From: Odontocerum albicorne
Lineage: Eukaryota > Arthropoda > Insecta > Trichoptera > Odontoceridae
Assembly: GCA_949825065.1 (NCBI GenBank)
Contig: OX463845.1
Coordinates: forward strand, 28,209,315-28,273,314
Reading direction: 5' to 3'
DNA length: 64,000 nt
Part shown: in pieces, positions 23,470 to 35,150 of the stretch
Numbering within the stretch: the stretch's first letter is position 1
How the letters are laid out: the number at the start of each line of letters is the position of its first letter
Position numbers and translations under genes: made by a program
The notes under the pieces: generated by a model
What the model was told of the DNA's origin: nothing
The model's database searches: none
What the model saw: the letters and a program-made list of their open reading frames with translations, nothing else

Positions 23470-23600
23470 GTCTTACAAATTACCAGAAAAAAATTGACAG
23501 ATATTTCAATAAAACTGAGTATCAACGGGATTTGAATCCCCAACTTTCGGGTCGAGAAAGAGGAATGTTACCAACTAGACTTCGAAGGTCGTCAAGGTAT
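23470..23600 (-). mobile_element. SINE-1 fragment
   Basis: Complement of gagtatcaacgggatttgaat (box B side) and gttaccaactagacttcga (box A side). Confidence 0.7.
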
Positions 23601-23799
23601 GGATTTTATTAGTTGCAATAAATTTTTCGAAAGTTTGTAAAAAATACACGTATTATATTGTATTACATTTTCATTGTATATAATACAATACAACATGACG
23701 TGCTTATTTCCTTGTGGAAATCTCTTCCAACCAAACAAAATAATAATAAAAAGAACTTGAGTAAAATCCAGACAGGAATCATTTTTGAAAAAATATCTT

Positions 23800-23880
23800 C
23801 GTTCCAATGGGTATCGAATCAGTAAATCCCCGGGCTTTGAAAACGTGTGATACCAAGTAGACTATGGAAGTTGTTATCCA
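23800..23880 (-). mobile_element. SINE-1 head fragment
   Basis: Complement of tgggtatcgaatcagtaaat (box B) and gataccaagtagactatgg (box A). It sits about 200 bp from another copy in the same orientation. Confidence 0.6.
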
Positions 23881-24239
23881 ATACAGAATTAAAAAAACAT
23901 GTTTGTAACTCACATTACATTTTCTCTGTTTGTTTTCATTTTAGTAGAAGTGATAACTATACCATATGTTTATATTTATATTTAAAAAAAAAGACAGTTA
24001 AATAGTGGATTTATTTCAGTAATAGGAAAACGTTTGTTTTCAAGAATTTTATTTAAAGAATGAGTTATTTGGTAAAAAAATATTTTTGAAGCATTCTTAT
24101 CGTATATTTCCAACAATTTTTTGTTGAATGTTTCTACTCAAAATCCTATCGTATTATAAGAAACATATTTAATAGAAAAATAAAATGTTTCGGACACATA
24201 TGCTGCACTTATACACCTATATCAGTTTAACGGGGTACT

Positions 24240-24460
24240 TCGGTATGGGATGTTATGAGAAAACAAAAGAAAGTGGCCATGGGGAAACCGCACGTGCTAA
24301 TAATGTATGGTGTTGCCCCACTCTCCTCTCCTCGGGGCAATCACGAAGATTCTATTCCGCGGCTTAACTTCCTCTGTGACAACAAAGTTTGTAGCCATTC
24401 TAAAAGGGGCAACTTTCTCCCCGCTACGCTAGATCATTTTACCCCGGTCGAGTCTTGAGG
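24240..24460 (+). other. Unexplained GC-richer block with a 67-codon frame
   Basis: This stands out from its AT-rich surroundings. The frame starts at ATG 24,255 (MRKQKKVAMGKPHVLIM), continues GVAPLSSPRGNHEDSI and ends with DHFTPVES at 24,458. An inverted pair gttgccccactct / cggggcaa lies near its middle. I do not recognise it; it may be part of an unlisted repeat. Confidence 0.35.
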
Positions 24461-24957
24461 ATGTTGATTTAGAAGATGCTGTAAAGCGAGGTACCTGCTG
24501 TCTTTGAAAATATGTTTCTAGTGTTTGATAACTTTCCAGAAATGCTTTTTAGTAAGTATCATTTAAAAAGGTTTACTTGTAATTGTAACAGACGTTAAAA
24601 ACTTTCAGAAGGAAAAAAACTAATGATTTATTTGCACTTGGAGGACAAATTCACTAATGTTCTATAAGTTGAGAGATGTTGACAGTTATTGTAGGTAATT
24701 ACAAAGTAATTTTAGAATTTTGTTTCCAATATAATAGTTTTATAAATTCGAGTAAAAAACTATATGTGCCATGTCCACGCATGTATCTTCCGAGCATAAA
24801 CACTTGAAAACGGGCTGGGTGATTGGCCTGAAACGAAGAGTTATCTATTGAAAATTGAAGATTAAAACTCATAAACTACATAACAACCATATTTTGATTT
24901 TTTTTTATGGAAAACCAGTCTATTAACAAGCGACAATATGCCCATAAATGGCATATA

Positions 24958-26243
24958 TTAGGTCCTTACATATGAAATTGGCGTTTTGTTTGGGAGGAAC
25001 ATAAAGTTGATTTTTTTTAATATAATATATTTATTTAATCAAAGTATGTACCATTGCTATCTATGCACTTTTGCCATCTCATAGGTAGTTCATCGATCCC
25101 TTTACTAAAAAAACCATTCGGACGGGAATCAATAAAATCTTTGAAGTCGGTTTGGACTGCCCCATCGGAGTTGAATTTTTTCCCTTGCAAGAAGTTATCC
25201 AAATTTCGAAAAAAATAGTAATCTGTCGGGGCAAGGTCCGGAGAGTACGGTGGATGTCTTAGACATTCCAATTGAAGCTCTTCTAATTTGGTAGCCGTCT
25301 GTTGTGCAGTGTGTGGTCTAGCGTTATCATGAAGCAGCAGTGGCCTAGAGCGATTAACCAGCCTCGGTTGTTTAGCAGCTAGCTTTTCCATCATGGTTTG
25401 CAGTTGCTGACAATAGACATCTGCCGTAATCGTCTGGCCAGATTTAAGAAAGCTGTAGTGAACGACACCAGCACTAGTCCACCAAACGCTCACAAGTAAC
25501 TTTTTTGGAGTCAATTTTCGCTTGGGGCATGGTTTGGCTGGTTCGGCAGGGTTCAGCCATTGCGATGAGCGCTTCCGATTATCATACAGGATCCACTTTT
25601 CATCACAGGTAATGATTCGATTCAAAATCCCTTCATTATTGTGCCGGTTGAGTAATGCAACGCAGCAGTCAACGCGCGTTTGTTGATTTGCTTCACTCAA
25701 TTCGTGAGGTACCCACCTTTCAAGCTTTTTCACCTTCCCAATTTGCTTCAAGTGGATTAAAACAGTTTTATCACTAACACCGCAGCCTGCAGCTAACTCG
25801 GACGTGGTTTGCGATGGATCCGCTTCCACAATAGCCTTCAATTCTTCATTATCAACTTTGGTCTCCGGCCGTCCACGGGGCTTTTTCTGCAGGTCGAAAT
25901 TTCCAGAACGAAAACGTTGGAACCAAAAACGCACTGTGTTTTCTTTTGCGGCACCGTCGCCATACACATCATTAATCCTTCGAGCCGTTTCTGCAGCACT
26001 GGTGCCATGGTGGAACTCGTACTCGTAAATAACGCGATATTTCAAGTTTTCCATTTTGTAAACTGAGTGACGCAAAGAAAAAAAACAATTAAGGAAAAAA
26101 CAAATGAATTATAATTTTCGAAACACAAATACTTGAGTAAATAGCTGTATAAATTTTAATTTGGAATTCCTAACCAAAGAGAAGATATTTGAGATCAAAG
26201 TTGCCAGTACGGCAAAACGCCAATTTCATATGTAAGGACCTAA
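24958..26243 (-). mobile_element. Intact cecropia-type mariner, copy 1
   Basis: It is 1,286 bp, with a TA duplication at 24,956-24,957 and 26,244-26,245. The terminal inverted repeats are 31 bp and perfect, beginning ttaggtccttacatatg. It carries one uninterrupted transposase gene on the minus strand. Copy 2 at 53,697-54,983 is 1,287 bp and nearly identical. Confidence 0.97.
25035..26054 (-). CDS. Mariner transposase, intact, 339 aa, cecropia subfamily
   Basis: This enzyme would cut and paste its own element at TA sites in the nucleus. I chose the start MENLKYR (26,054) because the upstream in-frame Met adds only seven residues and family members begin here. Residues 1-50 and about 60-110 are the two helix-turn-helix parts of the DNA-binding domain, with GRP near 61-63. 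The linker WVPHEL is at 114-119. The catalytic Asp residues are 151 (ITCDEKW), 243 (LLHDNARPH) and 278 (PTDYYFF), giving exactly D34D, with YSPDLAP at 270-276. The protein resembles human Hsmar1/SETMAR transposase from memory, hence cecropia subfamily. A polyadenylation signal AATAAA overlaps the stop codon. No disabling change is seen. Confidence 0.96.
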   Translation of the reverse strand: MENLKYRVIYEYEFHHGTSAAETARRINDVYGDGAAKENTVRFWFQRFRSGNFDLQKKPRGRPETKVDNEELKAIVEADPSQTTSELAAGCGVSDKTVLIHLKQIGKVKKLERWVPHELSEANQQTRVDCCVALLNRHNNEGILNRIITCDEKWILYDNRKRSSQWLNPAEPAKPCPKRKLTPKKLLVSVWWTSAGVVHYSFLKSGQTITADVYCQQLQTMMEKLAAKQPRLVNRSRPLLLHDNARPHTAQQTATKLEELQLECLRHPPYSPDLAPTDYYFFRNLDNFLQGKKFNSDGAVQTDFKDFIDSRPNGFFSKGIDELPMRWQKCIDSNGTYFD

Positions 26244-28126
26244 TATTTGAATTCAAACTAAAAGTGATTCTGTTTTACAACCAAATATGTCACTGGGCAC
26301 ATCTCCACAAGCAGTTTACTCAAATATCGCACAGTTTTTTTCTTATAATTCTTACGTATTTTTTGGCTCATAAGTGGTTCATGAGTTTAACTTTTCAATT
26401 ATAATATTCAGCGATTTTGTAATCAGGTTTTAAAATTAAGGTGCTGTTTTCTAGAAAATTCATAAAGAAAACAATAGCTTATTTTTTTGGAATTGCTCCA
26501 AATATAAAACGTTCATAATTAAGGTCATCAAAAGGATAGAATCCCAAAAATACAGTTTCAAAACAATTAATATTACATGACAATTACAGAAAAGAGAATT
26601 TCTTATCATACAAAGTAAATTATTATTTGCAAAGTATGATTCGAAAATCTTGCTGATAAATTAAAGTAATATGCATGAAAAGCAAAAACAGACTTACGAG
26701 TAACGTTTTTTTAATCAAAAGTAAGCTTTTTAAACGTAGTTCAGAAATATATAATATTTTATTTAACATAATATTATAGAGTAAAGCGGGTTATTTTCAC
26801 ATTTTACTATTCTTCATATTCATCATCATTTTCATCAAATTATCTTAGAAGGGTCGGCCCATCGTCTCTTCAAAGACCTGTCTGTCTTCTGTATTTTTAT
26901 TACGCCAACGTTCTTACTGTCTTTTAAAGCAAACCTAACCGGTTTTTACATTTTTATGTTAAATAGCAAAGTTGATCGCAAACAAGCCCTGAAACCAAAA
27001 CACGCGGAGCAACACTTCTAACGATCTTATGGTATACAATTGAAAATCTGTATTAATTTAGTAAATGTTAAAATTTATGAATTGTTTTATAAACAGTCAA
27101 GTTGCGTCATTTATCCCTTTATTGCTCATTCTCTGGTCAAGTATTGATCAACGCGTCTCGCTTCTTCTGTCTCTCGCCAAGTCAGAGAGAGCACTTTGGT
27201 AAAACGACAAGTTTGTGTAGAATATAGGAAAAGTTTCTGAATCATCTGTTCTGTGTTCTGTGTTCTAAAGATTTAGCTAATTAAAGGACAACGACGTTTC
27301 ATCCAGCTGTAAAATTTTACGCTTTGCCAAGTTACTCTGTAATTAGGCATTTTAAAGACCTCTGAGTTTATCATTATAAATTGATTCTCTTTTTGTGGAG
27401 GTCATTTATGTTAATTTATAAAATTTGGCGTATTGCTAGTCAAAATAATCTGTTTAATTTATAAATTTAGGAAAATATTAAATCTTTATTTATGAATATA
27501 TTTGATTTATGAGAAATAAATAGACTGTAACTTTATTGATAGCGTCAAATGTAAAGGCTTACAAGAACGTGAAGTTGAAAAATATGTTAATTTAATAAGG
27601 AATGTAAATAAGATTCACATAGTTATTATTTGGTCAAAATTAAGATAACAACTCAAATATCTTATCATCTATTATAGTCTGGTGTCTATGTTATTCATTG
27701 TTTTCATAGTGCTCTCGGGGTGATATTTTTATTACGAAACAGCGTTATACGAGTCATCGAATTTCACTATAAAAATGGATCAATCTGATATTTCAAATGA
27801 TCTTTTACAACTTTTATAAACCGTTGTCTAATTGATGTCTTATTTTCGTTAATACAAAGTATTTCAAAATATGCAAAAAAATAATTATACGAAAAAAGTT
27901 GATATATTTATAATATAATAACAGGAGAAATGATACTCATGCTTTCCCATGAGGCGGCTGAATTATGCCTGCAAAGTTTATTAAGGAACTCTACCTTCAA
28001 TTTATCCGTCGAGTTATGAAAAATATCGATGAAATTCTTTTGAAAGTTCTTAAATGCATTAATTTTCTAAAGCATTATCTTGAAATGTACATGCATTTTC
28101 TGAATACATGTACATACTCATCATCA
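26244..28126. other. AT-rich stretch, no gene seen
   Basis: Nearly 1.9 kb in which I see only AT-rich sequence, ttcatattcatcatcat-type simple sequence near 26,820 and short meaningless frames. Confidence 0.45.
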
Positions 28127-28410
28127 TCATTCTGTCGTGACTCCCACGATAGCTTCTGACGACTCCTCTCCATCCATTCCTACACTTTGCGGCTCGAAGG
28201 GCAGCTGTAAGGGTAGTTCAGTCGCGTCTTTCACTTGCGTCCCACACCTCCAGTAACCACAAACCTTTCCAAACTGTCTCCATGGCCACGAACAATATGC
28301 CCAAAGATCTGGAGGACTCATTAAAAGCACATTTTAGACAATCTGTCGGTGATTGTCAGTTCTTTAAGAATAGAGGCGTTAATTCGCCTTGCAGTCCATG
28401 TACATATTAT
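28127..28410 (-). pseudogene. Non-LTR retrotransposon C-terminal tail
   Basis: The minus strand reads ARINASILKELTITDRL (28,400-28,340) in alternate frames with LEKFVVTG-like text, then GRWRCGTQVKD-like remnants. It corresponds to the LINE tail NxSILxELxIxxRLSxxCLxRIL followed by DNLEKLVVxGxVEGKRxRGRS. It is broken by several frameshifts. A weaker copy is at 19,140-19,360. Confidence 0.65.
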
Positions 28411-29039
28411 GTTGCTATCAATAAACTTATATAGTATTTATTTTTTATAATATTGTAAAAGTTATTCAACAAGACCATTCCGTGTGCGAGTAATGACGCG
28501 TTTAATATCTCAGTTCATGAATACACTGATATCGGTCAAGTCAACAGGCATTCAGTGTGCAATGTTTCTAGATGGTTTAAAACTGTTGATTGATAAAATT
28601 TCGTTCCATGTATTTTATGCTACGAGTATTTACGCCATCCTGGATTAAGATTTACACTATCCTGAATTACGAGTAAGACTTTTTTAGTAACGTATTCAAG
28701 AATTGAGACATTAAGAGTGTCACCACATCCAACCAGAATGACCTTGTTGTATGAATTATCCAAAATGGATGTCTTTTATATCTCGGGGATAAATTGAAGA
28801 CTAAGCTCTTTAGTACACTTTGCAGACATAACTGAGCTGTTTTACAGGCAAGCCCCTTAATGAGGTGTCTTCATTGTATCTTTCGAATATACTATATGTC
28901 TGCGATATCTTCCTTCGGAAAGAAGTAGAACTATGATGTATATTTTATCTTCATCAAATAAATTGATTGTTCCGAATCCATCCAATAGGGTGGATATTAC
29001 AATTAAGCCGTTGCCATAGCTGTGTAGCATGGACTATTT
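28411..29039. other. AT-rich stretch, no gene seen
   Basis: Nothing recognisable apart from two TACGAGTA octamers at 28,621 and 28,668. Confidence 0.4.
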
Positions 29040-29330
29040 CTAAGTGCTAGAAATATGGGTGACTTGTGCAGCTTAAGGAAGCACAACCCTTTTTGGGAAG
29101 TCTTATCAAAATTTATGATTAAATATGAACATTGCACACATAAACTACACAACACCTAAACAAGAATTTGTTACTATCACATGCCGGAAAATGTATAAAA
29201 GTTTCATTGTAGTTCGTCTTTCTTTGGTAAGTTTCTTACAGTTTTTTTATCAAATTAGATTTTCTACAAATATGCAGATGCGAGGGAGTACCAAATCTAA
29301 TGAACACAGACACCATCTTCCATATTAAAG
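29040..29330 (+). repeat. Dispersed repeat family X, copy B
   Basis: It shares gacttgtgcagcttaa, tttttgggaagtctta, aacattgcacacataaac, agtttcattgtagttcgtct and tttggtaagtttctta with copy A. It also shares tacaaatatgcagatgcg with copy C. The 3' end after 29,330 is a t-run. Confidence 0.65.
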
Positions 29331-29929
29331 TTTTTTTTTAATTATTTTGCTTACATCTGTATTAAATATTAAATAAAATAAGTCCTCTATTCGTTTATTT
29401 TATTCACCACTTCTCGCTCTGAACTCATTATTCGAATATCTTTGAAATTACTCCGACTATGATGTTAGAATATCTCTTGATCTTACTTTGAATAATAAAA
29501 AAAACAGTTTTTCTTAATTAGCTTTTTTTAAATCTAGAAGCTAAAAAAATAGGCTTCTGAAGCTAAAGTTAATTTCAACAAATTAATAGTTAAGTCAGCT
29601 TTAAACTTAAATTAGAAAAGACCCATTGAAAAAGTTATTACTTTGTTTTGTGGATTAAGTCTGATTTTATTCGAAATCCTCGTAACAGATTACCTACGTT
29701 TCTTGTGTATTTTACTAAATATTTAATGAGAACAACCTAGTTTCAAGTTTCAGGGGTAGAAAACTCTTTGTGATAAATTTTAATGGATTTCATTTCGTGT
29801 TCATAACTAATTTAAGTAACAGTTGAAAACAACATTTTAGCAGGAGGGATATATTTTACAACGTTGTATTTTTTCGTACTTAAATATTTATTTGTTTTGT
29901 GTAACATTTTTGTTGTTTACTGACTCATT

Positions 29930-30055
29930 GCCATGTGGCAAGACTTCTAATCAATCAGAAAGATGTTAAAAAGGTCTTAAGTGAAAAATCTGGGTTTCAA
30001 CAGGAATCGAATACACAACCACTGGGTTTGAATGCTGCGGAAGTCATAATTTATT
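29930..30055 (-). mobile_element. SINE-1 copy, body and box B
   Basis: Complement of gccatgtggcaagacttcta (tail), aaaggtcttaagtgaaaaat (body) and caacaggaatcgaatacac (box B). Confidence 0.75.
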
Positions 30056-30314
30056 TCTAAAACTAAAATATATTTGTGAAAGGTTAAGATGAAACAATGT
30101 CATCTTCATCATCATCACTAGCTGGAGTCTTAGTTGGGCTTCTCCAGCGGGGCGCTTCGATTATACTAACATTCGTAACACCATCCTTTCATCGAAGTAT
30201 TGACCTCCAAAAAAATTTAAAACCTCCAGGTCTGCTGTTCAAAAATTTTCTCGGTGATGGTTTAATGTATTATTGTATTGCGCTTTCGTTGTTCACTGTA
30301 TAACCTGAAGGGCT

Positions 30315-30490
30315 TATTGACATATGGCAATATCTTTCAACCAACTAAAAAGGTGTAAACCAAGCATTCGGTGAAAACCAAACAGGAATTTTAACAAGAC
30401 TTCAGTGAAATATAACAAACAAGAAAAATCGAAACTACCATCCCTGGATTGGTAAACAGTTATTTTATCAAGTAGGCTGGGAAACGTATT
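30315..30490 (-). mobile_element. SINE-1 copy
   Basis: Complement of gacatatggcaatatctttc, caaccaactaaaaaggtgta, and attcggtgaaaaccaaacag. The head end near tatcaagtaggctggg is eroded. Confidence 0.65.
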
Positions 30491-30679
30491 ATTTATTCTT
30501 ACCACGTGGCTCATCCAACAGAGTTTTGCGATCTTTGCAGATTTATTTTCAAGAATATTATTTATTGAACAAAAGCTAGTCATGAAGGTTATGCATTTGT
30601 AATGATAATCTTTATTAATTCATGCTTCTCAGAGGTATACATTTTTATATTGTGATTTCGTAGTATCTTTTTTATAATA

Positions 30680-31240
30680 CAGTGATTCCTCATCAACCGT
30701 GTTCGAGTCAACGGCGATTTTACGACAACACGATTTTATAATATATATTGAGATTTAAAAAAAAAATATTTAAAATATCCTTAGGTGGAGAGAGTGACTG
30801 AAGAGGATCTGCAAAATCTCATTTAATTACATAATTTTAAATATGAAACTGAAAATGTTGATAAACAGGAAGAGTATGACGGAAGGGCAGTTTTAACCCC
30901 GAATAATATTACTGAGGATCTACGAGTAAATATGGTATTTAAACTTGCTACGTTTTTCAAAAAACTAACGCACATATTAAAGGAAGCTGAATTTCAAGAG
31001 GAAATATATTGTACAGTAACCATATGTATGTGCACAACTCCAGATTTTTGTTTAAAATAAAGAAAATATCCTTGGGTTTTTAACACTCCCATACCCCCCT
31101 ATTACCTATAAACTGGTGTCACCAATTGCGGTTTTGCACACCGCGGCGTTTTTAAAGAAAGTAAGTGGCTGGGAAGGAATTGCTGTACAATATATTACTC
31201 AACCACTTTTCTCCCTGTACATTTGCGGTGTGCATTTTAA
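30680..31240 (+). mobile_element. Pogo/Tigger-like transposon relic (tentative)
   Basis: The left edge cagtgattcctcatcaacc, then gttcgagtcaacggcgattt, resembles Tigger terminal sequence. The right part has attgcggttttgcacaccgcg followed by gcgtttttaaag, also Tigger-like, and a 10-bp inverted pair tgcacaccgc / gcggtgtgca. Between them the frame VTEEDLQNLI and LTPNNITEDLRVNMV resembles the poorly conserved C-terminal region after the DDE domain of Tigger/Jerky proteins. No catalytic motif remains. The assignment rests on remembered patterns only. Confidence 0.4.
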
Positions 31241-32449
31241 AGAAGTTTTTTGACATCGCGCTCAAGACAGTGTATCTTTATGGTTAATTATGTTTGAAGC
31301 TCGCTAATTTATATGGAAATTTAAAGCACTTTTAGCCCAAAGGAGGTTCACAGTAAAAGCATCATATTATAAAATCGCTAATGAAGATCTTTTGGAAGTC
31401 TAGCAACTTTCTTGACGCCATTTTACTCCTCTTCTTCTTCGTTATGTTCTTTATAGAGCAGTAGTGATCATTTAACTTGATCTTGCGAGTAAATTGTCGC
31501 ATTTATAAAGATTGATACATCTCTATGTCTTACGATTAGTAAATTATATTTCTACTACGCTCTTGGTATGAGTTGTTGCTTGTATTCCTTACCAGGTATG
31601 TCCATTGCGTAGTGGTTTAATTTGTAATACACTAAGGTTATGCACATTTTCAATACACTGTACGGGTATTTTTCAAAATATTCAGCTCATTGTGAGGTTA
31701 TATGGCAAACGTAGTGGAAAATGTTAAAAAATATATTTTAAACCTCCGTCATTTTGTTTCGATTACTTGTTTTATGTATTTTTTTCAAAATCACATTGTT
31801 CAATATCTTTGGATATCCTAATATTTGTTTCAACTTAAATTGTTTTTTTAGAAGGGAATCCATTCCTTATAAGAAATGTTTGTCAATGACAAAAGATAAT
31901 TAATAAAATTTAAATAATAAATTATTCCGTGTGGATAGTTTTTCAATGTGATCAGAGATCTAAAGAATTTTTATAAAGTAAATTAGAAAGTTGCGAATAA
32001 ATCAATAATTAGAGAGAACAAAAAATAGTTAAAGGCACATGAAGAGAAGCGTACACATTATATTCACCACCCAAATAGTATTTGTGGAACACATGGTCAA
32101 GGGTTTATTTTCGTAAATGTCATATTGATTATGATTACTCTACATATTTGGTCACCTTATAATACCCATGCACTAGAGAACGTTTGTATGTATGTGTGTA
32201 CGTGTATATAACATAACATATATATCTAAATGCTCATGAATTTCAATGTGAAATTGATAAATGAGACTTTCACTTAATGGTTATTTTCTTAATTTGCATT
32301 TAAATCCTCACTTTAAAAAATATCCAACCATTAAAGTGGGCTTAGAGTTTAAAAACAATAATATCAAAAAAAAAATTAACACGGAAAGCTTCAATGTTGG
32401 TCACTTTACTACGGTGCTGAAATGAGAATATGGTTCAACCAAAAATAAA
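31241..32449. other. AT-rich stretch, no gene seen
   Basis: Only AT-rich sequence and short frames; no inverted ends or tandem arrays were noticed. Confidence 0.45.
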
Positions 32450-32745
32450 ATAAAGTAGTATTAAAATTTGGTAAGTCAGTCTTTTGTCCACTCAATATGT
32501 CCAAACCATTTTAACATGGTTTTATTACCTATTTTGAGTTTTTAGTGTAGTGGTAGAGTCCGACCGAGAAAATTATATTTGAAAGTGAATAAAATTTGAA
32601 CGAAGGAAAGGTAAGGAGTAAGAGAAATCAAAAGAGCTCCATGGTTTTAGAAAAGGCGAAGGAAGTACGTCGTGATAAGAAAGTTTAACGATTTATCCTC
32701 AGGGCCTACCCCAGCAGGGAAGTTGTGTATTTACAATTATATACA
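32450..32745 (+). pseudogene. Non-LTR retrotransposon tail with inverted 5' part
   Basis: On the minus strand, 32,520-32,470 reads MLKWFGHIEWTKD, the LRWFGHVxRM block. On the plus strand from about 32,548 the frame reads RVRPRKLYLKVNKI and KAKEVRRDKKV, the blocks that normally follow it, ending in a 3' UTR-like ccccagcagggaagttg. The 5' ends of the two halves meet near 32,545. This is the layout expected from twin-primed LINE integration. Confidence 0.65.
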
Positions 32746-33289
32746 CATATTTTTTACATTACTTTGCCCAATAATACAATGAAATTCATGTACCTACAAT
32801 GGCATCATCATTTGCTATAATTCATCTAGTTTTATGTTGTAGAAAATCGTAATGATGATTCTCATAAGCTTTACTTCATAAATTTCATGAGTTTAAGTGG
32901 ATTTTGCAATGCAAATTTTATATTTACTATTCATTCTCATTGACACACTATGTACATATATTCTATGTTGATATTATGGGTTATACTAATTTCTTGTAAA
33001 AATATATTTATATTTAAATTCATGGAATGATGATGCTTGTTTTGAATTTATGACAAGAATTAATCTTTGTATACGTGATTCAGATTGTATTAAATAATAT
33101 ATTTTATTTTTGAACCCACCATATATACCTAACAAGACCGAGAAAACTCTTAAAGAAAGTAGAGAAAACCAATATTCATTCTCGTACACATAAAATACAC
33201 AACGTTATTGTTATGTGTGTATCGTACTGTATCAAGACTTGATTTTTTCCCTTGGACCATTGGATCCACGACACCCTATAGAATTCCAA
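32746..33289. other. AT-rich stretch, no gene seen
   Basis: No recognisable content. Confidence 0.4.
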
Positions 33290-33475
33290 GTCAATATAAA
33301 TTCACGTCCACCTTCCCTCTCGCCCCGTTCCTAACGGGTCAGTGATCAGATGTATGAATGTGCACAACACCGGTGCTTACAAAGGTGCAAACATTGCCGT
33401 CTGTTTGCGTCCCTCGCAAGGGGATGTTCCCACCCCATCTTGCCTCGCCGGACACTTCTGTTTGAATAAGGACAT
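33290..33475 (-). other. Unexplained GC-richer block
   Basis: It contrasts with its AT-rich flanks. The longest frame is on the minus strand: EVSGEARWGGNIPLRG, then GNVCTFVSTGVVHIHTS, stopping near 33,349. It looks like the end of a repeated element, but I cannot assign a family and see no second copy here. Confidence 0.35.
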
Positions 33476-33559
33476 GTACAGAAACATGTTGGGTATCTTA
33501 TGCAGCTATTGACTATTATTTCAAATCACAGTTTTTGTAAAATTCGATATTTTGCAAAA

Positions 33560-33990
33560 AAAACTGTTATTTGGGGGAACGATGAAAAATTAGAACAAGT
33601 TGAAATAATCTGCTATTTGGGGAATTTGTTCTTAGGCGACGAAAAGGTGGAACGAGATAATGTTTGGCGAGTTGTAATAGGAAATAAAGTCAATGGGGCA
33701 CTTAAAAACATATATTTAAATCAACCAATATCAAGATGTGCTAAAATTGGTGGTGACGAAAAACTGATTTATCATATGTAAAATATAAGCATTCCTGGGA
33801 GCTACAGTAGAGGACGGCCAAAAGAAGTACGATAAAGTTAATGAAATTTCGAAAGAAAGAAAGGTAAGAAGTACGCGAAACAGAAGAAGCTGTTTCAGAC
33901 GATGTGTGAATGGGGACGAAGTGAAGGAAGTATAGCGTGATAGGAAAGTTGGGCTTTGTATCGTATCTGTCTACCCCAATAACAATGGTA
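33560..33990 (+). pseudogene. Non-LTR retrotransposon RT tail
   Basis: The frame reads EKLEQVEIICYLGNLF, then GNKVNGALKNIYLNQP, matching LEEVExFxYLGSxF and GNKVNGAL of insect LINE proteins just after the RT core. After an internal deletion near 33,810 it resumes RGRPKK and YDKVNEISKERKVRS, then RCVNGDEVKEV and RDRKVGLCIVSVYP. Frames are broken at least twice. Confidence 0.85.
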
Positions 33991-35084
33991 TGTACAGTTT
34001 TTGTAATACACGTGTATGTCGTAGAAAACTGACCTCAGAATAGAACATTTTAGTAAACCTTCCAAGTATGAGTAACATACGTGTATATTTCAAAGGAGCA
34101 ATCAAAGTTAAATTCTAACTTTTAAGTTTTTTTTACATTTGATTCTACTGTAAATGCTATTATCTCGGGAATTATACAAATATTCTATAAAAATTGTGAT
34201 ACTGATAACTTGGATATCAAATAGTTTACATCGATGTCATATTTTTCTGCTGAGATTCTTGATCTATTTTTAATGTATTATTCTTAAGATGTAAACTGCC
34301 AGCTACATCTCTTCGGGAGTTTGTCTTGTGGTTGGCTTCCATGGGGGTTAACATGAGAAACATACAGATAATCTGGATCTCATATATTATTTAATACATA
34401 TTTCTTAATCCTGTAATATTTCTTGTTATGTATTTGAGTTTTTTACAAGTTGTCAATCGCAAGCGCCTTCGCATCGGTTTTGGTTAATCAACTGTCATAA
34501 TAAACTAAAAGGTTATTTGCAGCGTTGAATAATTATGTGTTTGTTGTATGAGATGAGTAAAAAGTGATGAATACTGTTCTACCATGTTTTATGAAATCGC
34601 GAAGTTTTATTTTTTTTAACGAATAATGTTTTCATTTCAGAAATGTATCCCAAGATCCATCTTGAAATATTATGAGTAAATCATATACGAATTATGTGAC
34701 TAAATATTGTATTATATTTAAAAAAAAATAAAAAGAAGAATTTTCACACATGTAGCTTACACACGTGTTAATTAATCAAGTCACACCTAAGGTTTTTTTT
34801 TTTGGTAAATCCAAATATATTGTTTCACAAAGAATCAATAAAAAATGAAACTTTGGAATCCTTAGCATTAAACATACAAACATATGATACACAATATAAT
34901 ACCGTTTATTTTTAGGAGTAGACAGTGAAGACAGAGTGCAAGACTTTCCAATCATGTAACATTTTTTTTGTTTGTATCCATCCATACACCTCGCATACAA
35001 CTCATCCGATTTTTCTGACTTTTTACATTTACTACCAAAAAATCATTTAATCCTACCAAACTTTTAATGATAATAAAATGACTA
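33991..35084. other. No gene; possible SINE-2 tail near 34,380
   Basis: At 34,375-34,400 gatctcatatattatttaat matches the 3' end of the SINE at 55,661-55,827. The preceding 80 bases may be its eroded head. Nothing else is recognised. Confidence 0.4.
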
Positions 35085-35150
35085 TTTATGTAATGCCGTT
35101 AAAAGAGCAGATTCTCCTCAAGGTAGCTTTATACATGGCCAAACCATCTC
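35085..35150 (-). repeat. Repeat family X, 3'-end fragment
   Basis: The text tatgtaatgccgttaaaaga and gattctcctcaaggt matches the outer end of copy C (atagtgccatttagagag, gactcctcaaggt). Confidence 0.55.
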
